Below, in pieces: positions 44,854-59,010 of a stretch of 64,000 nt of DNA. The first letter of the stretch is position 1. The number at the start of each line of letters is the position of its first letter. The notes beneath the pieces are model-generated. The model had not been told where the DNA came from and ran no database searches. It worked only from the letters and a program-made list of their open reading frames with translations. The DNA is from Bryum argenteum (taxonomy: Eukaryota > Streptophyta > Bryopsida > Bryales > Bryaceae): contig CM073328.1 in the NCBI GenBank assembly GCA_037043015.1, positions 12,931,495 through 12,995,494 on the forward strand, in the 5' to 3' direction. The position numbers and the translations under genes were made by a program.

Positions 44854-46004
44854 TATATTAATCGTATTAATCATATTTGATGAATGTCACAAAAATATGG
44901 ATACTTCCTCTTTTCTTCTGCCGAAAATAGTAAGACCTACATTCCATCATTCCAATTATACCGATTGCCTTAAATGCCCACAAATAGATGCTCCTGCCCT
45001 ACCCATAATTAGTCCTTCCCTTCGAGCTAGTGCTAAGGAATTCAAGTATTAACAATAAGCTTATTAGAAAATAGTGAACAGCGAATCTATCTTATTCATT
45101 AAATTTGAAATTGTTCCTGCATACGTTGGATATTTCAAATACAATGCAAATGATAATCATCACTAATTTGAGTTAAACTCCCACTTTTCATCCAATCATG
45201 GTCCACTTCATCATCCAATCTGTCTTCATCCATCCATCCGTCGCTGTACAGTAAAAGCGTTTGCACTGAGTCTCCTGACAACAGGGGAGGCAGGTCACAA
45301 GTCCCCGCTGGCACGGTCGTCGGCCTCCGAGTCTTCATCATTGTACAGCGGTTTCTCACGGTCATAGAGTCTCATCTAAAGAACCGACAGAGGTCATCGA
45401 AGCTTCACCATGGGACGATGAAGATCATCCAACAGTCTCGGATGTATTCATTCATCCACTTGACAGAAGAAGCGTTGGCTATGTCCTTGCAAGGCCCCGA
45501 AAGGGGCGACGGCAGAGCTTGCTGGCGATGGTGTGTCGGTCCCATTGTCGCACTTGCTTTGATCAGCGGGAGCACTTTTCGGGAACTGTGAGAGAGCAAT
45601 CGGATGAGGTGATCGAGGGAAAAAGAAACGGGGAGAAAAACGAGAGAGTGTAGCGTTAGTTCGGCAAATATTGATTTTCTTTACTGTTCTTTCAAGCCAT
45701 TTCATCATCAGATTGCAATCTTCTACAGCACGTTTGTCAGTGGCTTAGTTGTTCTTATCATTGCCTGCTGTCGAGTATTGGCATTGTTGAGCTCGTGGTG
45801 GCTCTGGCAGTGTCAGATTCATTCCTTCCTTCGGTTGGCGCCTGTGAAAGGAAAGGAAAGAGAGATTGAGGCATGGTGACGAGCAGGAGTTTGGAGCTGT
45901 TTTCTCCAAGAATAGGGAAAGAGTGTTGTCGATGGATGTTTGGATTGAATTGCTGTGTGGACAAATGAGTGTTAGTGGTTTGAGGTTTAGGAGAAGTGGT
46001 CAAA
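44854..46004. other. CLASP upstream region and 5' leader
   Basis: From about 45130 the DNA is GC-richer. Minus-strand frames at 45135-45365 and 45448-45708 (QFPKSAPADQSKCDNGTD) are short, unlike any family I know, and may belong to a divergent transcript or to nothing. The likely CLASP 5'UTR lies in the last few hundred bases. Confidence 0.4.
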
Positions 46005-49000
46005 ATGGAGGAGGCGTTGGTGCAGTTGCAAGCGAAGGACACCAAGGAGCGAATGGCAGGTGTAGAGAGACTGCAAACATTGCTGGAGCAAAGTCGCAAG
46101 AGCTTGACTGCTTCCGAAGTGTCCAGTCTTGTCGACGCATCGATTTCTTTGTTGAAGGATAACAACTTTAAGGTGGCGCAAGGAGCACTGCAGGCATTGG
46201 AATCTGCAGCTGCTTTGGCTGGAGAGCATCTTAAGTTGCACTTCAATGCTTTGTTGCCGGCCACTGTTGAGCGCTTGGGCGATAGCAAACAACCTGTTCG
46301 CGATGCCGGCCGTCGCTTTCTTCTGGCACTCATGGAGGTGATTTTCTTGAATCTTTGGCGGGCATTGGACAACGATCGATTGTGAAAGTAATGTCAAATC
46401 AAGGCAATTCATAGAGCTCTAGTCTCCTTGAGAACACTCGTTCATCGGTTTCCGAGATCGCCTCCAGCTTAGTGAGGCTTCTAAATGTCGTAGAAATTAC
46501 TGAAAGCGGAACGCTAAATTTGAAAGTTTAGGGTTTTTGACCGGGCTCTGATTAGGTATCACCGGAATTTCTGGTGCGTAATAGAATGTTGTGCGATCGT
46601 ATGCTATCGAAAATACTGTAATTCCAAGCTCATTTCGTCTTTGCCAGATTTCATCACCGACCACTATTGTGGAGAGAGCTGGTGCGTACGCTTGGAGTCA
46701 TAAAAATTGGAGAGTTCGGGAGGAATTCGCTCGGACAGCGGCTTCAGCTTTGAATCTATTCACTGCAGCGGAGCTTCCATTTCAGCGGCTTATACTCCCT
46801 TCGGTACGATCATGGGATTTTTAACCTCTTTTTATTATGATACAAGATCACCTTTGTAATTATCCTGCTTTTATCGTTTGTTCAGTGGAAGGAGTAGCAG
46901 CCCTCTGCAACAATTAAATGTTGCATGGTCTGCACGGTGATTCTTTTTGTTGTAGACCTAAACCGGAGACTGGACTGTATGCACAAACAGTTAGGTTAAC
47001 TTGAATCATTAGTAGGAAGCACCTTAATGTTTAGTGTTATTCACACCACCGTACATTTACGATTCGATCATTGTAAATAGCACAACTTCAATGAGCGACC
47101 CGGTGCTTGAGATATATGCTCGAAGTTCTTGTCCCTCTATCTGCACCTTGGCACTCAAAGGTTTCATCTCGAGTCTTTCCGCACCTGTGTTAGTGCAATT
47201 TGTCTTTAAGTGGAGTTGTGCTCGTTGATTGCAGGTGCTTCATCTGTTGGAGGATTCGAATAGCAGCGTCAGGGAAGCAGCTATGCTTTGTCTCGAAGTA
47301 AGTTTTCATCGCGACACGATCGTCGAGCTCGATTGGCTTGCACTAGAGAAAATCTTTAGCTGAGCATTTTCTAGTCCTACTGTCGAGTGTCGTGGTCGAT
47401 CTATACCTATGCTGTGCTCGAACTCTCTTGAGCCCCACCGACACTGATGTCTTTTCGTCATCTTCAGTTGGGCTCATTCATCATGCAGCACTTACATTGT
47501 TATGTATCTGGCCCTCCAGGAGATGTATCGGCAGGGTGGCCAACAGTTTGGTGATGAACTTCAACGGCATCAATTAAGGGCTTCTCAGGTACTACCCGTA
47601 TCCACTCTTTGTAATTGCTCGCGATGGTTTCAAAATTTAATTTGGGGACGAGAAAGGATACCAGGCGACTTTGCAGGCATGGAATGCGATGGAACCTTCA
47701 AGCATCCTTTAACCATTCAGATTATGTAGAGCTTTATATCTAGAGTATATAAACCGTATAGAGCTTAAACGCGCTGGAAAGGTTTGCAACTTCGAGCTGG
47801 TCAGAGCTTTCGGACAAGCGGAGGGGACTTCCGGAAAGTTAGCCATGTCGAGACTTGGATTTATCTGGCTACACCGGGTTGGCCGGGACTCAGAATTTTG
47901 GCGATACTATACAGTCTAACCCTGAAATTACTCGTTGCTTGCAGTTTAAAGAAATAAACGCCAGATTTGAGAAAATTGAACCTATGAGGAACATGTTTGA
48001 GAAGCAACACTCTGCATCCGCTCAGGGCATCACTCCTGCAAATCGATTCTCTCCTCCTGTCAACCAGAATAAAAGCATTTCTCATCAAGCTGTAACTAAT
48101 CAGCCTGTATCCGAGCTGAAACCAACACTCTCGGGAGGAAGTACTAGGGGTAATAGTCCAAAGTCGAAGCTGGGTTCGGAAGGTACTATCTTCCTCATAT
48201 TATCGATGTCTTAGGAAATGATGAAACAAGTGTAGTTGGAGTGATTCTTTACATTCAAGTATCAGAGCATAAATATCACAGTAAAAGTATTGAGATTCTG
48301 TACTATTTCGGTCTTCTCTGCAGGTGATAGTGCAATGGTTGAGAAGCCAGCCGATCCAATAAGGGTCTTCTCTGAGAAGGATTTAGCAAAGGAATTTGAG
48401 AAAGCCGCAAGCATGCTTGCTCCGGCGCAAGATTGGTCAATAAGGATGTCGGCCTTACAAAGAATTGAAGGAATAGTTGCAGGAGGTTCGTGCTGATGAA
48501 TTTTTGAGTGCCCATTTCCTATTTTGACAGCGACTTTATCCTTCAATCGTATCATGGAGGGACCCGAACATTGTTATATGATGTCTTCACTATTTCTGAC
48601 AGGTGCATCAAAGTACAGCGGTTTTCTGCCTTTGTTGAAGCAACTCATAAATCCTCTTTGTGATCAGCTCGCTGATCGTCGATCTAGCATTGTAAAACAG
48701 GTAATACTCCGAGAAGTCCTTGAATATAGTAAGCAATGATTTCTCAATTGGGTACACTGTTGATATTTAGGCGCCATCGTTGTGTTCACGGGTTTCTACA
48801 TCTGTACAGGCATGTCAACTTCTGAAGGTGCTTACCAAAGAGCTCAAACAAGACTTTGAGCCCTTTGCAGAATCTTTTCTACCAGTAAGTCTTCCGCTAT
48901 AAGAAGCTTGTAATTTTCGTATTGGATGACGCGGATCGTTTGGAATCGAACTAAAGTCACCGAGTGTTTCTTTCTTGTGATTATATGCCGTATTACAATT

Positions 49001-52000
49001 TGAATCACATCAATGTAATAAATTTCGAATGCATGAAATACTCGTCTCTCATTGCTCAGATGCTTTTCAAGCTGGTGGTCATAACAGTACTCGTTATTGC
49101 CGAGTCAGCGGACGCCTGCATCAAATCGGTGAGCTTTTAAACAAGCCTTCGTTGCTGGTTATCTTCATTAGTTCCCTTTTGTGGTTTGCTCCCTAGAAGC
49201 GAGACCTTGTACAGTTACGTCGCATCTTTACGCAACCATTTTTTTTTCTCTCTTTTGTTTTACTTCGTCATCGTGATGTATCGGATATGTAAGGATATTG
49301 GTTCGTGAATGGAGATGGCACTTGGGTATAAGTAAACAAGATTTATGTTGGGGGTACTTGAATGACCCTCGCATTTGTATCTAGGTCCGCTAGGTTCTAT
49401 GGTTCAGATGCATGTCGGCTTAGTATAACGTTGTATTGAGAGAACGAATCAGAGGCTTACGGTCTAGATTGCGAAGGAAGTGATCTCAATACAATTCTTG
49501 ATTGTTTGTTTGCTTTAACAGATGTTGCAACATTGTAAAGTCGCTCGAGTTCTTCCCAAGATGGTTGAATTAGCTAAACATGACCGGAATGCAGTGCTGC
49601 GGGCAAGGTATTCCGCTACTTCCACTAATTCGGGAAGGGAGCAAAATCGTGGTACAGCTTGATTGATACTGTTCTCTGCTACCTAACTGTGTACATACTT
49701 GATTACCCTGAAGGTGCTGTGAGTACTTGCTGTTGGTGTTGGAGCAATGGTTTGATTCACCAGAAATGCAGCGCTCTGCCGAGCTTTATGAGGATCTAAT
49801 TAAATGCTGCTGCGGCGATGCAATGAGTGAGGTACTGTTGGTCTTGCTCTCTTGATGGGTTACAGCTGTTGTCAGACACTCCTACTGCATTAATAGGTGG
49901 TGTAGTTATGCTTCTCACGTGATAGATCAAACATCTACTGAACCGTACCTGCTTCGGACATTGAAACCATTAAGTCATTGCTTTGAGTATGTTGAAATCA
50001 TAATTGCGTGGAGCCCTCTAGTCTTAATCGAACAGTGTGGATCTTGACTATGTTGCAGGTGCGCTCTCTAGCTCGGCAATGTTATCGAGTTTTCGCTCGG
50101 TGCTGGCCAGATCGGGCACGCCGTCTTTACCAAGCATTTGATCCTGTTACTCAGAGGGTGAGTTACAAAGCATGAACTATTCAACAATCTCCTTAGTTAA
50201 ACGCTGTAATTGTTTCCTTGCAATTGCGTATTGTGATGTGTTCCCTTCGTTACAGGTGATAAATGATGAGGATGGAGGGATCCTCAAGAAGTATGGTCAC
50301 TCTACCGTCCACGACTCTCACCAATTTCGAAACTCCACTGGCGTACCAACTCTTGCCGCTTCCCACAGTTCGTTACCATCTGGGCTATCGAACTCGTCAA
50401 ATGGGACGCAAACCGCCACTATGAACGGCTACAATAACCCTTTGAGGCCAACAAGTACATTGCAGAGGAAGACGTCAGAGGGTGCTCCTGAAAGAAGTTT
50501 GCAAAGTGTTCTACAAGCTAGTCAACAGCAAGTAAATGCCATAGAGAGTATGCTGAAAGGAGTGTCTATTGATGATCAAGGGTCATATCATTCGCAAGCA
50601 ACTGGTAAAGCTATAATCAGCAAGAGAATTTTACTATTTTAGTGCTTGCCGTTGGAATTTCTTAGCAGAAAGATCTTCATATTTGCACAAGCACCAATTT
50701 ACATGATTTTGTTTGGTGCAGTGGAGAACAGTTATTCCAAGATTCATTCCACTGGTGGAAGCTGGCCTGTACGTGGGGGGGTTGATCCCCCTTCCTCGAG
50801 GGATCCTCCGCATTTGGCATCGGGTACTGCACCACATCATCAACCCAATTTGTCAGCCTTTCGACCTGCAAGCGCTGGAAGAACCTTAAGTGGTCCTTCC
50901 GCATATGGTGACATGGACGCTGGACGATTCGTAGACTACACTACGATGAGTAGAGAACCTGAGTTTATGGACCAGGATTATGCACGAGGTTCAGGGAAAG
51001 CACAATCAGCAAAGAGAGTACCTATGAGTTTTCAAAAGTACAACAACACCCGTAGCGCAAATGGTGAATACGATGAGCCCAAACAAGCTAAGCGCATTCC
51101 AAAACCAGAAGGCCATATGGACCGAACCCTTTCCGATAGCAATATGCATGCAGTACCTGCGTATCAGAGGCCCCTTCTCCGACAAACAGTATCAGGGAGG
51201 TCGCCAGGAAGTGCTCGGAGTAGCCTGGAGGAAACCCTACCAACTGTCGTCATGAATTCTTCTGGGGAGGTATTCACTTACATGGATGGCTTGATGTCAT
51301 TGAACGACGCTTTGACCGAGGGCTTGACTCCAGGCTCAGACTGGTCAGCTCGGGTTGCTGCGTTTACATTCCTCAAGAAACTCCTCCAACAAGGAAGTAA
51401 GGGACTTCAAGAAGTGGGTCAGAGCTTTGAAAGGGTGATGCGGCTATTCTCTGAGCATCTAGATGACCCCCATCACAAAGTAGCACAAGCTGCTCTTTCC
51501 ACTCTCGTGGAGCTTGTGCCAGCATGCCGAAAGCTATTCGAAACCTACTTGGAGCGTATCTTGCCACACGTATTCGCCCGACTTGTGGATGCTAAGGAGG
51601 TTATTAGGCAGCTAAGCACATCTGCGCTGGAGACGGTGGGGAACACTTACAGCATTGACGCACTTCTGCCTGCGTTACTTCGGTCGTTGGATGAGCAACG
51701 TTCTCCAAAGGCAAAGATGGCAGTCATTGAATTTGCTATAGCTGCGTTTGCGAAACTGGCTTTGAATGGAGAAGCATCAGGCGGGAGTGGACTACTGAAG
51801 CTTTGGCTTGCCAAGCTAGCCCCTCTCGTTCACGACAAGAACGCGAAATTGAAGGAGACAGCTGTGACAGGCCTCATATCTGTGTATTCTCATTTTGACT
51901 CGAGCATAGTTCTGAACTTCATCCTTGGATTATCTATCGAGGAACAGAGTACTCTGCGACGAGCGCTGAAGCACTACACTCCCCGAATCGAGGTTGATCT

Positions 52001-54766
52001 CATGGTCTACATGCAAAACCGAAGTCAAAGGAATAAGTCAAAACCTGGTCATGAACGACCTCCCACCTCATCAATTCTGGAAGAGAAAGACGAGGATTAT
52101 AATGAGCAGGTGTCTCCAACTGGAGAGAGGAACAAGATTGCATCTGCTTACTCGCCTGGTGCTTTGAGTAGTTTGGGTCGAAAGTGGGCTTCCACTGCTC
52201 AACCTGACTCAATGAACACGGCACATCAGGAAGGTGCAATGCCATCAATATCTGACCAGTCTAGACATTTATACCCGCCTTATAATACTTATGGTGGAGA
52301 CTCAAGTACTGCACATAACAAGGCCAATGACTCAAGTAATAACGCAACATTAACTACCTCATGGTTCAACCAAACCCAAGATCAACAGTCCCTGGGTTTG
52401 GATGCTAGGCATAATGCTCCGCCATTGGTAACTCCAGAGGGTGCTAATAACTTGGATTCAGGGCTTGGCATAGTGACCAATTCTGGTCACTTACACTACA
52501 ACTTATCGGCCAACACGAATGACAAAGACGAAGGCAACTATTATTCGAAGTCTTCAAGTCAAGTATCATCGGATTCCCCTAGCGGTGTTCTCCAGGTGAG
52601 CTTATGTCTCAAGTACTTGTATGTTTGACCTTTTAGGCAAGTGTCCTTGTTGTATAAACATCTCCTACATCATTTTTGAATTCGATGCTTTTCAAGTATC
52701 TGACTATCACGCTCATCCTTGGATCGTTTCTCAGATGTCAAGCTGGGATGGCGGAAAATTAACGGCATTGAAAGAAAGCGCGCTTCAGCAACTACTGGAG
52801 CTTTCTCATCGCAATGATTATACTACCTGGTCAAAGGTGGTTCTTCCCTTTATCCTCGAAGGAGATGATATGGTGTACTGTACTGTAGGTCTGATGAGCA
52901 TTTTTTTGTTGATGGGGAATTATCTACTTTCGACTCGTTGTACTGAAGATATTGTGCGAATTGGTTGCTAGTGATACGAACGTTTCCTTTCGGATGGCAT
53001 CTTTTGATAGTTGTCCGATATGCCTGAAAGTCACTTCTATCTTCTTAATCAGCGATGAGTAAGATGCTTCCAAGTGATGAAGCCGTGTGCATCTCCAACT
53101 GACGGGGTTTGGGTTTGTGGGACAGTCTTATAACCAGATCATAACACTGGTGTTGGAGGCTCTGGATGATCCAGAAGCAACGATTAGAGAGCTTGCTGCA
53201 TCTGTCATGCTTGAGATGCTCAAGAATCAGGTCCAACTTTTTGACATCTTTTTGATATCTCAATCGTTCACTTCATACTTCATCTCAATATGTAACATCT
53301 CATTAACCAGACTTTGAATGTTGTATCTTTACCTACAGAAGGTGCTTGACTCCTGATTCAATCATGCTCTACATAGAGTTAGTGTAAGGAAACTAATAAA
53401 GAATGGTTAGACAATTGCAGATTGAAAATCTCATCTTACGCTACACCACTTCGTTTATGCAGAAAGACAAACTAGAAAAGGATACTGAAGTTTTGCTAGA
53501 GAAACTTTTACAGTCAGCCAGAGACACTGACCCGAAGGTAAATAATCATGTGATTCTCAATAGCCAATCGTAGCTCATTATTTGTGTCACACATGCATGC
53601 AATTTTTCTGTCTGTGCATGCAATCGTTCAGATCTGTCAGTCTGTGATGAGGAACACACAAATCAAAGGCTTTTGATTAAAGTATACATTTCCTTACTAG
53701 AGTTTCAATAAGCAACGTGCATGTCTCTTTTATTGGGAAACCTATGAATACTCACGGTAGTATACTTGAACTTCAGGTCAGTGCCGCAGCTGATCTTTGC
53801 TTGAATACCATTTTGACTGAGTTGGACACCTATCGATGCCTTTCGGTAAGTTACATATGCATTTGATCCTGAAAATTTTGTGCACTTTACAGGACATGTT
53901 GTGCTATGTTTCCACCAGACTGTTTTGATCATTGAAGAATCCTCGATGTGTGGCAGGTCGTCGTACCGCTTTTGGTGTCTGAAAATGAGAAGACATTAGT
54001 GACTTGCATCAGCTGCTTGACGAAAGTGAGTGCCTCTTCAAAAATTGCATGCCTTCCTAGGGACTTTCAAGCTTTGGGTTTTTTATGCACGTATGGTCAC
54101 TCACTGTATTGCAAGTTCAAGCTGGGTCGCCACAAAAGGAGTCTTTGTTCCTACAGTATCTGAAATCTCTGCATCATATCTCTAGCGCCTCACTAAGCTT
54201 GTTTGTACTTCCGCTATTGTTTTTCCTCTGCAGCTTGTAAGCAGACTTCCACCGGATGAACTCACCTCCAAGCTGAATTCTTTCTTGCCAATGCTCTTTG
54301 ATGCCTTCGGGAATCAGGATGCGGATGTTCGAAAGGTTCGAAACGCATCCCATTAATGCATTTGAATTTATACCGTACATCATACTTGGTAGTATGATAG
54401 ACTGCATGAACCTCGAAAGTTTCCTTTCAGAGGGAAATTTATAGCAGCGAGTATACCTAGATACTGGCGTTTCATGCAGACTCTAGTCCTAACATGAACA
54501 CTTGATGTTGCGCAGACCGTGGTTTTCTGTTTGGTGGAGATATATATCGTGCTGGACAATGCATTTGTTCCATATCTTGGAAGTCTTAGCAGCACACAAT
54601 TACGACTGGTCACTATTTACAAGAATCGCATTTCGGCGGTACGTACTTTTTTCCTTTAACATTGAAATTCTCTTGAAATGATACGAGACGATTCTGCATA
54701 CTGAATTTGTGTATTCGGTACCAGGCAAGAAGGGGATTAGCCTCACCACCATCACAGCCGGCCTAA
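46005..54766 (+). CDS. CLASP: CLASP microtubule-associated protein (1491 aa, 22 exons)
   Basis: Plant CLIP-associated protein that binds and stabilises cortical microtubules through TOG/HEAT arrays. Exons: 46005-46337, 46648-46803, 47235-47297, 47520-47588, 47945-48182, 48324-48485, 48603-48700, 48810-48884, 49060-49128, 49522-49607, 49714-49831, 50059-50157, 50256-50604, 50722-52595, 52735-52836, 53126-53230, 53463-53537, 53777-53845, 53957-54025, 54234-54335, 54516-54638 and 54725-54766. All phases agree. The start MEEALVQLQAKDTKERMAGV matches plant CLASP. The first TOG is at about 1-220, a second helical array at 360-540 (CKVARVLPKMVELAKHDRNA), CLASP_N-type TOG at about 820-1075, a Ser-rich linker, and the C-terminal CLIP-binding array at 1264-1491. 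Arabidopsis CLASP is 1439 aa. Intact. Confidence 0.93.
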
Positions 54767-55429
54767 GACTTTGGAGGTATTACTTTACATGGCACTGAGA
54801 GCCTCTACCCATCGTAGATAGTTTTGAGCTTGGCATGGGTGTAAGCATCTTTGACCTGATAGAATACCCGTGCCTGCACTTATTTTTCTTTTAATGTTTA
54901 CGTGAATTTATTGATTTGCACCTGAACGTGAAGCGTGCTTACTCAAGCACAGGGCTTTGACTTCATTTCAGCGTCTCATTTTCTACAGCTAGCGGCAGAA
55001 AGAGTAGAGTAGTAGTAGCCTGACAAGAGTTTTTGTATGCCTCCACATGAATGGAAATGGGTCTGTTACCTGAATTAACCTGTGTTAATATGGTTAGTTC
55101 CGATATTCCCTTTAATTTGTTTTGCTCGGGTTATTGTGTGAAAGAGGTTCGTATAACCCGGTTTGGACGATTGATGCTGAATAGTCTTTTGTCTTTGTAG
55201 AGTGACTTTTGGGCATTCTGAACAGCGTGTCCCAGCACTAGTCTTTCTGACTTCAATTCTTCAGTACATTTTCACTTGAAATCATGGGGAAGGGGTGGGT
55301 CTTGTAGGATGCTCATCATTCTTGTCAGTGTTATCTATGCTTTGGTGTTATCGCTTATCATTCTTTCATAAGCGTTCGTCTTTTGCTGGATAATAAACCG
55401 CTTACACTTTATATTCTTGACGAACGCTT

Positions 55430-55573
55430 GTATGCACCATCTGCCATTGAGTATCTGAGGTACTACACAACTAGTTATAGTTATTGTATGCACCATCTGC
55501 CATTGAGTATCTGAAGTATTACACAACTAGTTATAGTTATTGTATGCACCATCTGCCATTGAGTATCTGAAGT
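55430..55573. repeat. 56-bp tandem repeat, 2.6 copies
   Basis: Units at 55430-55485, 55486-55541 and partial 55542-55573 begin GTATGCACCATCTGCCATTG. The copies differ by only a few bases. Confidence 0.93.
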
Positions 55574-56203
55574 TGTTCTTCAGATACTTGAGCTCATACT
55601 TGTTGTCATTGATGATCTTATGTTATTATGTTATTATGCAATCTTATGTTATTGAGTTATCGAGTAATTGATTTCTTAATAGTTCCTATGATGAGTATTC
55701 TATCATTATATGTGGAAGCATCACAAACTCTCTCAATACTCATGCGACTCTCAGGGCGAAAATTTACGCAGTAGTAGATGTGCACATTTAACCATTGTTG
55801 GTTGTCACAAGCGGTAACCTCATTAGGGCTTAAAGGGAGCCGATGATTACAAACCTTACAAGCCATAGAATGGGCAAACTCCCACCCAAGAGGCTGACTC
55901 TAATGCTTCTTGGGCATTTGTGGAAGATTCACAGTTGATAGAAGACCCTCCATGGCTAATAGTCACACGTCGACCGCCCTTGCTTCATGATGTTGAACAA
56001 GCACTTGAGCTGCACTATTTTCAACTTTTGCTCCTTCGAAACGCCAAGATGTAGTTGTTATACAATTGTAATACCACCCTTGACAAAATAAATCCGCTCG
56101 TTTTTCACATGTTGGCAAGTGCCCAAGTAGTAGTGCTCTCCACGCAGAATCTTGCCCATGTCTCTTTCCGCCTACTAGCATGCCTCAAGAGTGAGATGAT
56201 TTT

Positions 56204-56267
56204 GGGAACAAGCAATTTCTCTCTCCCCTCTACCTGGGAACAAGCAATTTCTCTCTCCCCTCTACAT
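56204..56267. repeat. 32-bp tandem duplication
   Basis: Two identical head-to-tail units beginning GGGAACAAGCAATTTCTCTC. Confidence 0.93.
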
Positions 56268-56709
56268 GGGAACAAACTTACACCGAACTTGAGTAACTCT
56301 ACCGTCACTTCCAATTATAGCTTGAGCCCATGGAAGTTTGGTTGCCTATGAATCTTCGAAGTGACGATTGAGTTTATAATGATTTTTTTCCTTTTCTTGC
56401 TACCCAATGAGAAGAAGAAGCAATCTTGGAATCTAAAACGTCTACATCGGAACTCCTAGACTTCAGACCATCACCTTTAACAATGACACATTTAATTACA
56501 ACATTGTCTTGAGACTCATTCACCACGGGCAACAGATGAGATGATGACGGCAATACTCTCCCATTGTAAAGAAATCTACGTAGAGGAGCTTGGATTTTTT
56601 GAGATCCTCCAACCTTTATAAACTACAGCAAAGCAAAACAAAATCATGCAACAACTCACTCAAACTTGCATGGAATGATGGAAAACCTACATGTTTTATT
56701 GAACGGCTA

Positions 56710-56915
56710 GCGCTGACGTCAAGCTTGCTCCGCCACTCAAGCAGGCTTGCGCTCTTCGAGCTTGCTTGCACCGCCACCCTCAAAACCCTAAAACGACCAG
56801 ATCGCGTCGCGAGCTTGCTCCGCCGCCCTCAAAACCCTGAAACGGCTAGATCGCGCCGCTACCTCGCTCCGCCGACCTCCGTTAGCTTGCTTCGCCGTCC
56901 TCAAAGTTTGAGGAT
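56710..56915. repeat. GC-rich degenerate tandem repeat
   Basis: Three to four copies of a unit of about 55 bp containing GCTTGCTCCGCCGCCCTCAA and AACGGCTAGATCGCG. The 109-codon frame across it (56590-56919) is likely a repeat artefact. Confidence 0.7.
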
Positions 56916-57284
56916 CTAAAATAGGAAGTTGGATGGCCATAATAGAGGAGAGACGGGGCGATGCGTGGCTCTATTTATCGTGCTTCGAATAGAGAGTGCG
57001 TTGGCTCCCTAACTTTGTTCATAGAAAACACTAACAAAGTTCAAATAAAAGTGCGGAGAAGGCGGCAATGGAAGGGAAATCAACAGACATAAGTCGGCTC
57101 ACTGTCTCCATGACTTGGAGGATGTTAATGCAAAAGCATCAGGTGCACAGTCGCTTCATAGGCTAGTGAGGCAAAGCATAAGGTCTAGAATTGGCAAAAG
57201 TCCCTCTCTAGCCAGTTAATTTTGCCCATATCCGTTCGCCAGGGTATTGGGGAGGTAAGGATTTGGTGAAAAGTTTCCAAAAAT

Positions 57285-57855
57285 TTAAAGTTTGGTTGGG
57301 TGTGAGATGAAGACACAAAATGAAGGTTGTGTTGGTTGGTAATGGGGTCACTCTGGAGATGGTATTTGCTTGGAAGTTTTAGGTGCATTTTTTTGTGGGT
57401 AGTATGAACATACGAGGCAATGTAAAAAAGAAGAGAAACTCCAACATTTTTAGAGGCAAATAGAGTGTTCGTTCGACCTATCCTTGGATGTATGCTCGCA
57501 CGTCATCACACCAATGGTTGGACTACCTCTCGGGGTAAACACCATGCTAGTTCCTACCTAGCCACTAGTGCCTTTGAGATACCCCACATGGTATCCCCCA
57601 AAGGGCTTTGAGGTACCTATACAATAAGGTCTAAGAACCCCCCACCATAGTTGGTTGGACTATGGTGGTAAGCACTATGCCGGCATGGGGAATAGAACCA
57701 ACGACCTCCTCATTGGAGGCCATGAGCCAAGACAAGGCTTGTGGTGCCTACAGGCAATGTGACATTACGTGATCAACATGTAACTCCAACAACACAGTTT
57801 GAGAAGATCTTGCTTAAGTCCAGGGTCTTGTTAATTTGCTCCTGGTCTCACCAAA
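57285..57855 (-). repeat. Dispersed repeat R2, minus-strand copy
   Basis: Inverted partner of 41572-42120. On the minus strand, TTGGCTCATGGCCTCCAATG followed by GGAGGTCGTTGGTTCTATTC looks like the A-box and B-box region of a tRNA-derived SINE head (about 57680-57730). Confidence 0.65.
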
Positions 57856-58895
57856 GGGTGCATTTGCAAGGAGGTAATATACTCACAGTGGCAACAAGGT
57901 GGGTGATTAGGTGATTAGGTTGTAGAACTTTAGTTCCCTTTTTTCCACCTTTATCAAGATTAGCTTTGAAGTACAGACTGAAGTAGGATAGCACTAAAGC
58001 AAATGCCTCGTAACCTCCCCCACCACTAGCCACCTCTCCCTAAGCCACTAAAGCAAACGCCTTGTAAACTCTCCCACTACTAGCCATCTCTCCCTTGGGT
58101 CCCATCGTCATCCCATTTAGCATGCCTAAATGTTTGCTAGCTCTAAGTGATGGCAACATTGAATATATAATACCATACTGGTGAACTACTTAAACTTGGT
58201 TGGCAAATCAACACTATTTGGGTCTTCCACCATTAAAGGGTTTAGCTTTTTCCAAATAAGATGGGCCACAAATTATGTACCTCAATCCCATAAGTAGAGC
58301 AAATAAAACTCATGGAAATATGCTAAGATATCTTTACTATTTGACATTAGCACATATTGATGAATTGCAAAAAATATACTTAACGCCTTTTAGGTAAAGT
58401 GTCCAAAAAAATTTAACGAAAATAAGTCAACAAAACTAGATGTCTTGATGATAGTATCTTATGTTGCTAGAGGAAAATATTTTCATGATGTTCTTTACAC
58501 TTATAGCATATAGATGCAGGCTTGAGCAAATTTCAAGAAATTGAAATCACAATATGTAAAATTTGTGAAGGGTTTCTTTGTTGAAAACTACGTAAAGGAG
58601 ATGTATGTAATGAACTTGTAAAGACCCACAACTATTGAGGCACTTGAGTAGGGTATTCCTCGGAAACAATGGAATGGAACACACTTGTAGATTACTTCCA
58701 ATTTAAGTTTACCTTAAATCAATGACATATTGAGAGATCTTTCAATTAAAATAAACTACTAATATCTTGCATATTTGAACTTGGTGCAAAATATAATAAA
58801 GTGGTTAGAGTGAATTATTGTTGAAAATACAAGAAATCTGACATCTAGCTTTCGTAGGAATGGTGGCTTTCAAGTCTCACAATATGTACTTTTTG

Positions 58896-58944
<49 letters not shown>

Positions 58945-59010
58945 AAACATCAAGTCATCTTTGGTCACTATTGACTACAAGTTCTGAAGAAATAATACAC
59001 AACAATTTAA
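57856..59010. other. AT-rich intergenic DNA with poly-A tract
   Basis: No gene seen. A duplicated CTAAGCAAAYGCC-type segment lies near 57997-58055 and an uninterrupted run of 42 A lies at 58902-58943. Confidence 0.4.

Larger units (their letters stand above)
54767..57284. other. CLASP 3' region and intergenic tandem repeats
   Basis: Includes the CLASP 3'UTR, a 56-bp tandem repeat (55430-55573), a 32-bp duplication (56204-56267) and a GC-rich repeat tract (about 56710-56915). No gene recognised. Confidence 0.45.

Noticed and set aside
45758-46412. Minus-strand frames of 204 and 141 codons over CLASP exon 1
   Set aside because: They are shadows of a GC-rich real exon whose plus-strand frame matches plant CLASP.
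57680-57730. Possible tRNA gene
   Set aside because: B-box-like and A-box-like segments are present but no cloverleaf with an acceptor stem could be drawn; better explained as a SINE-type head.
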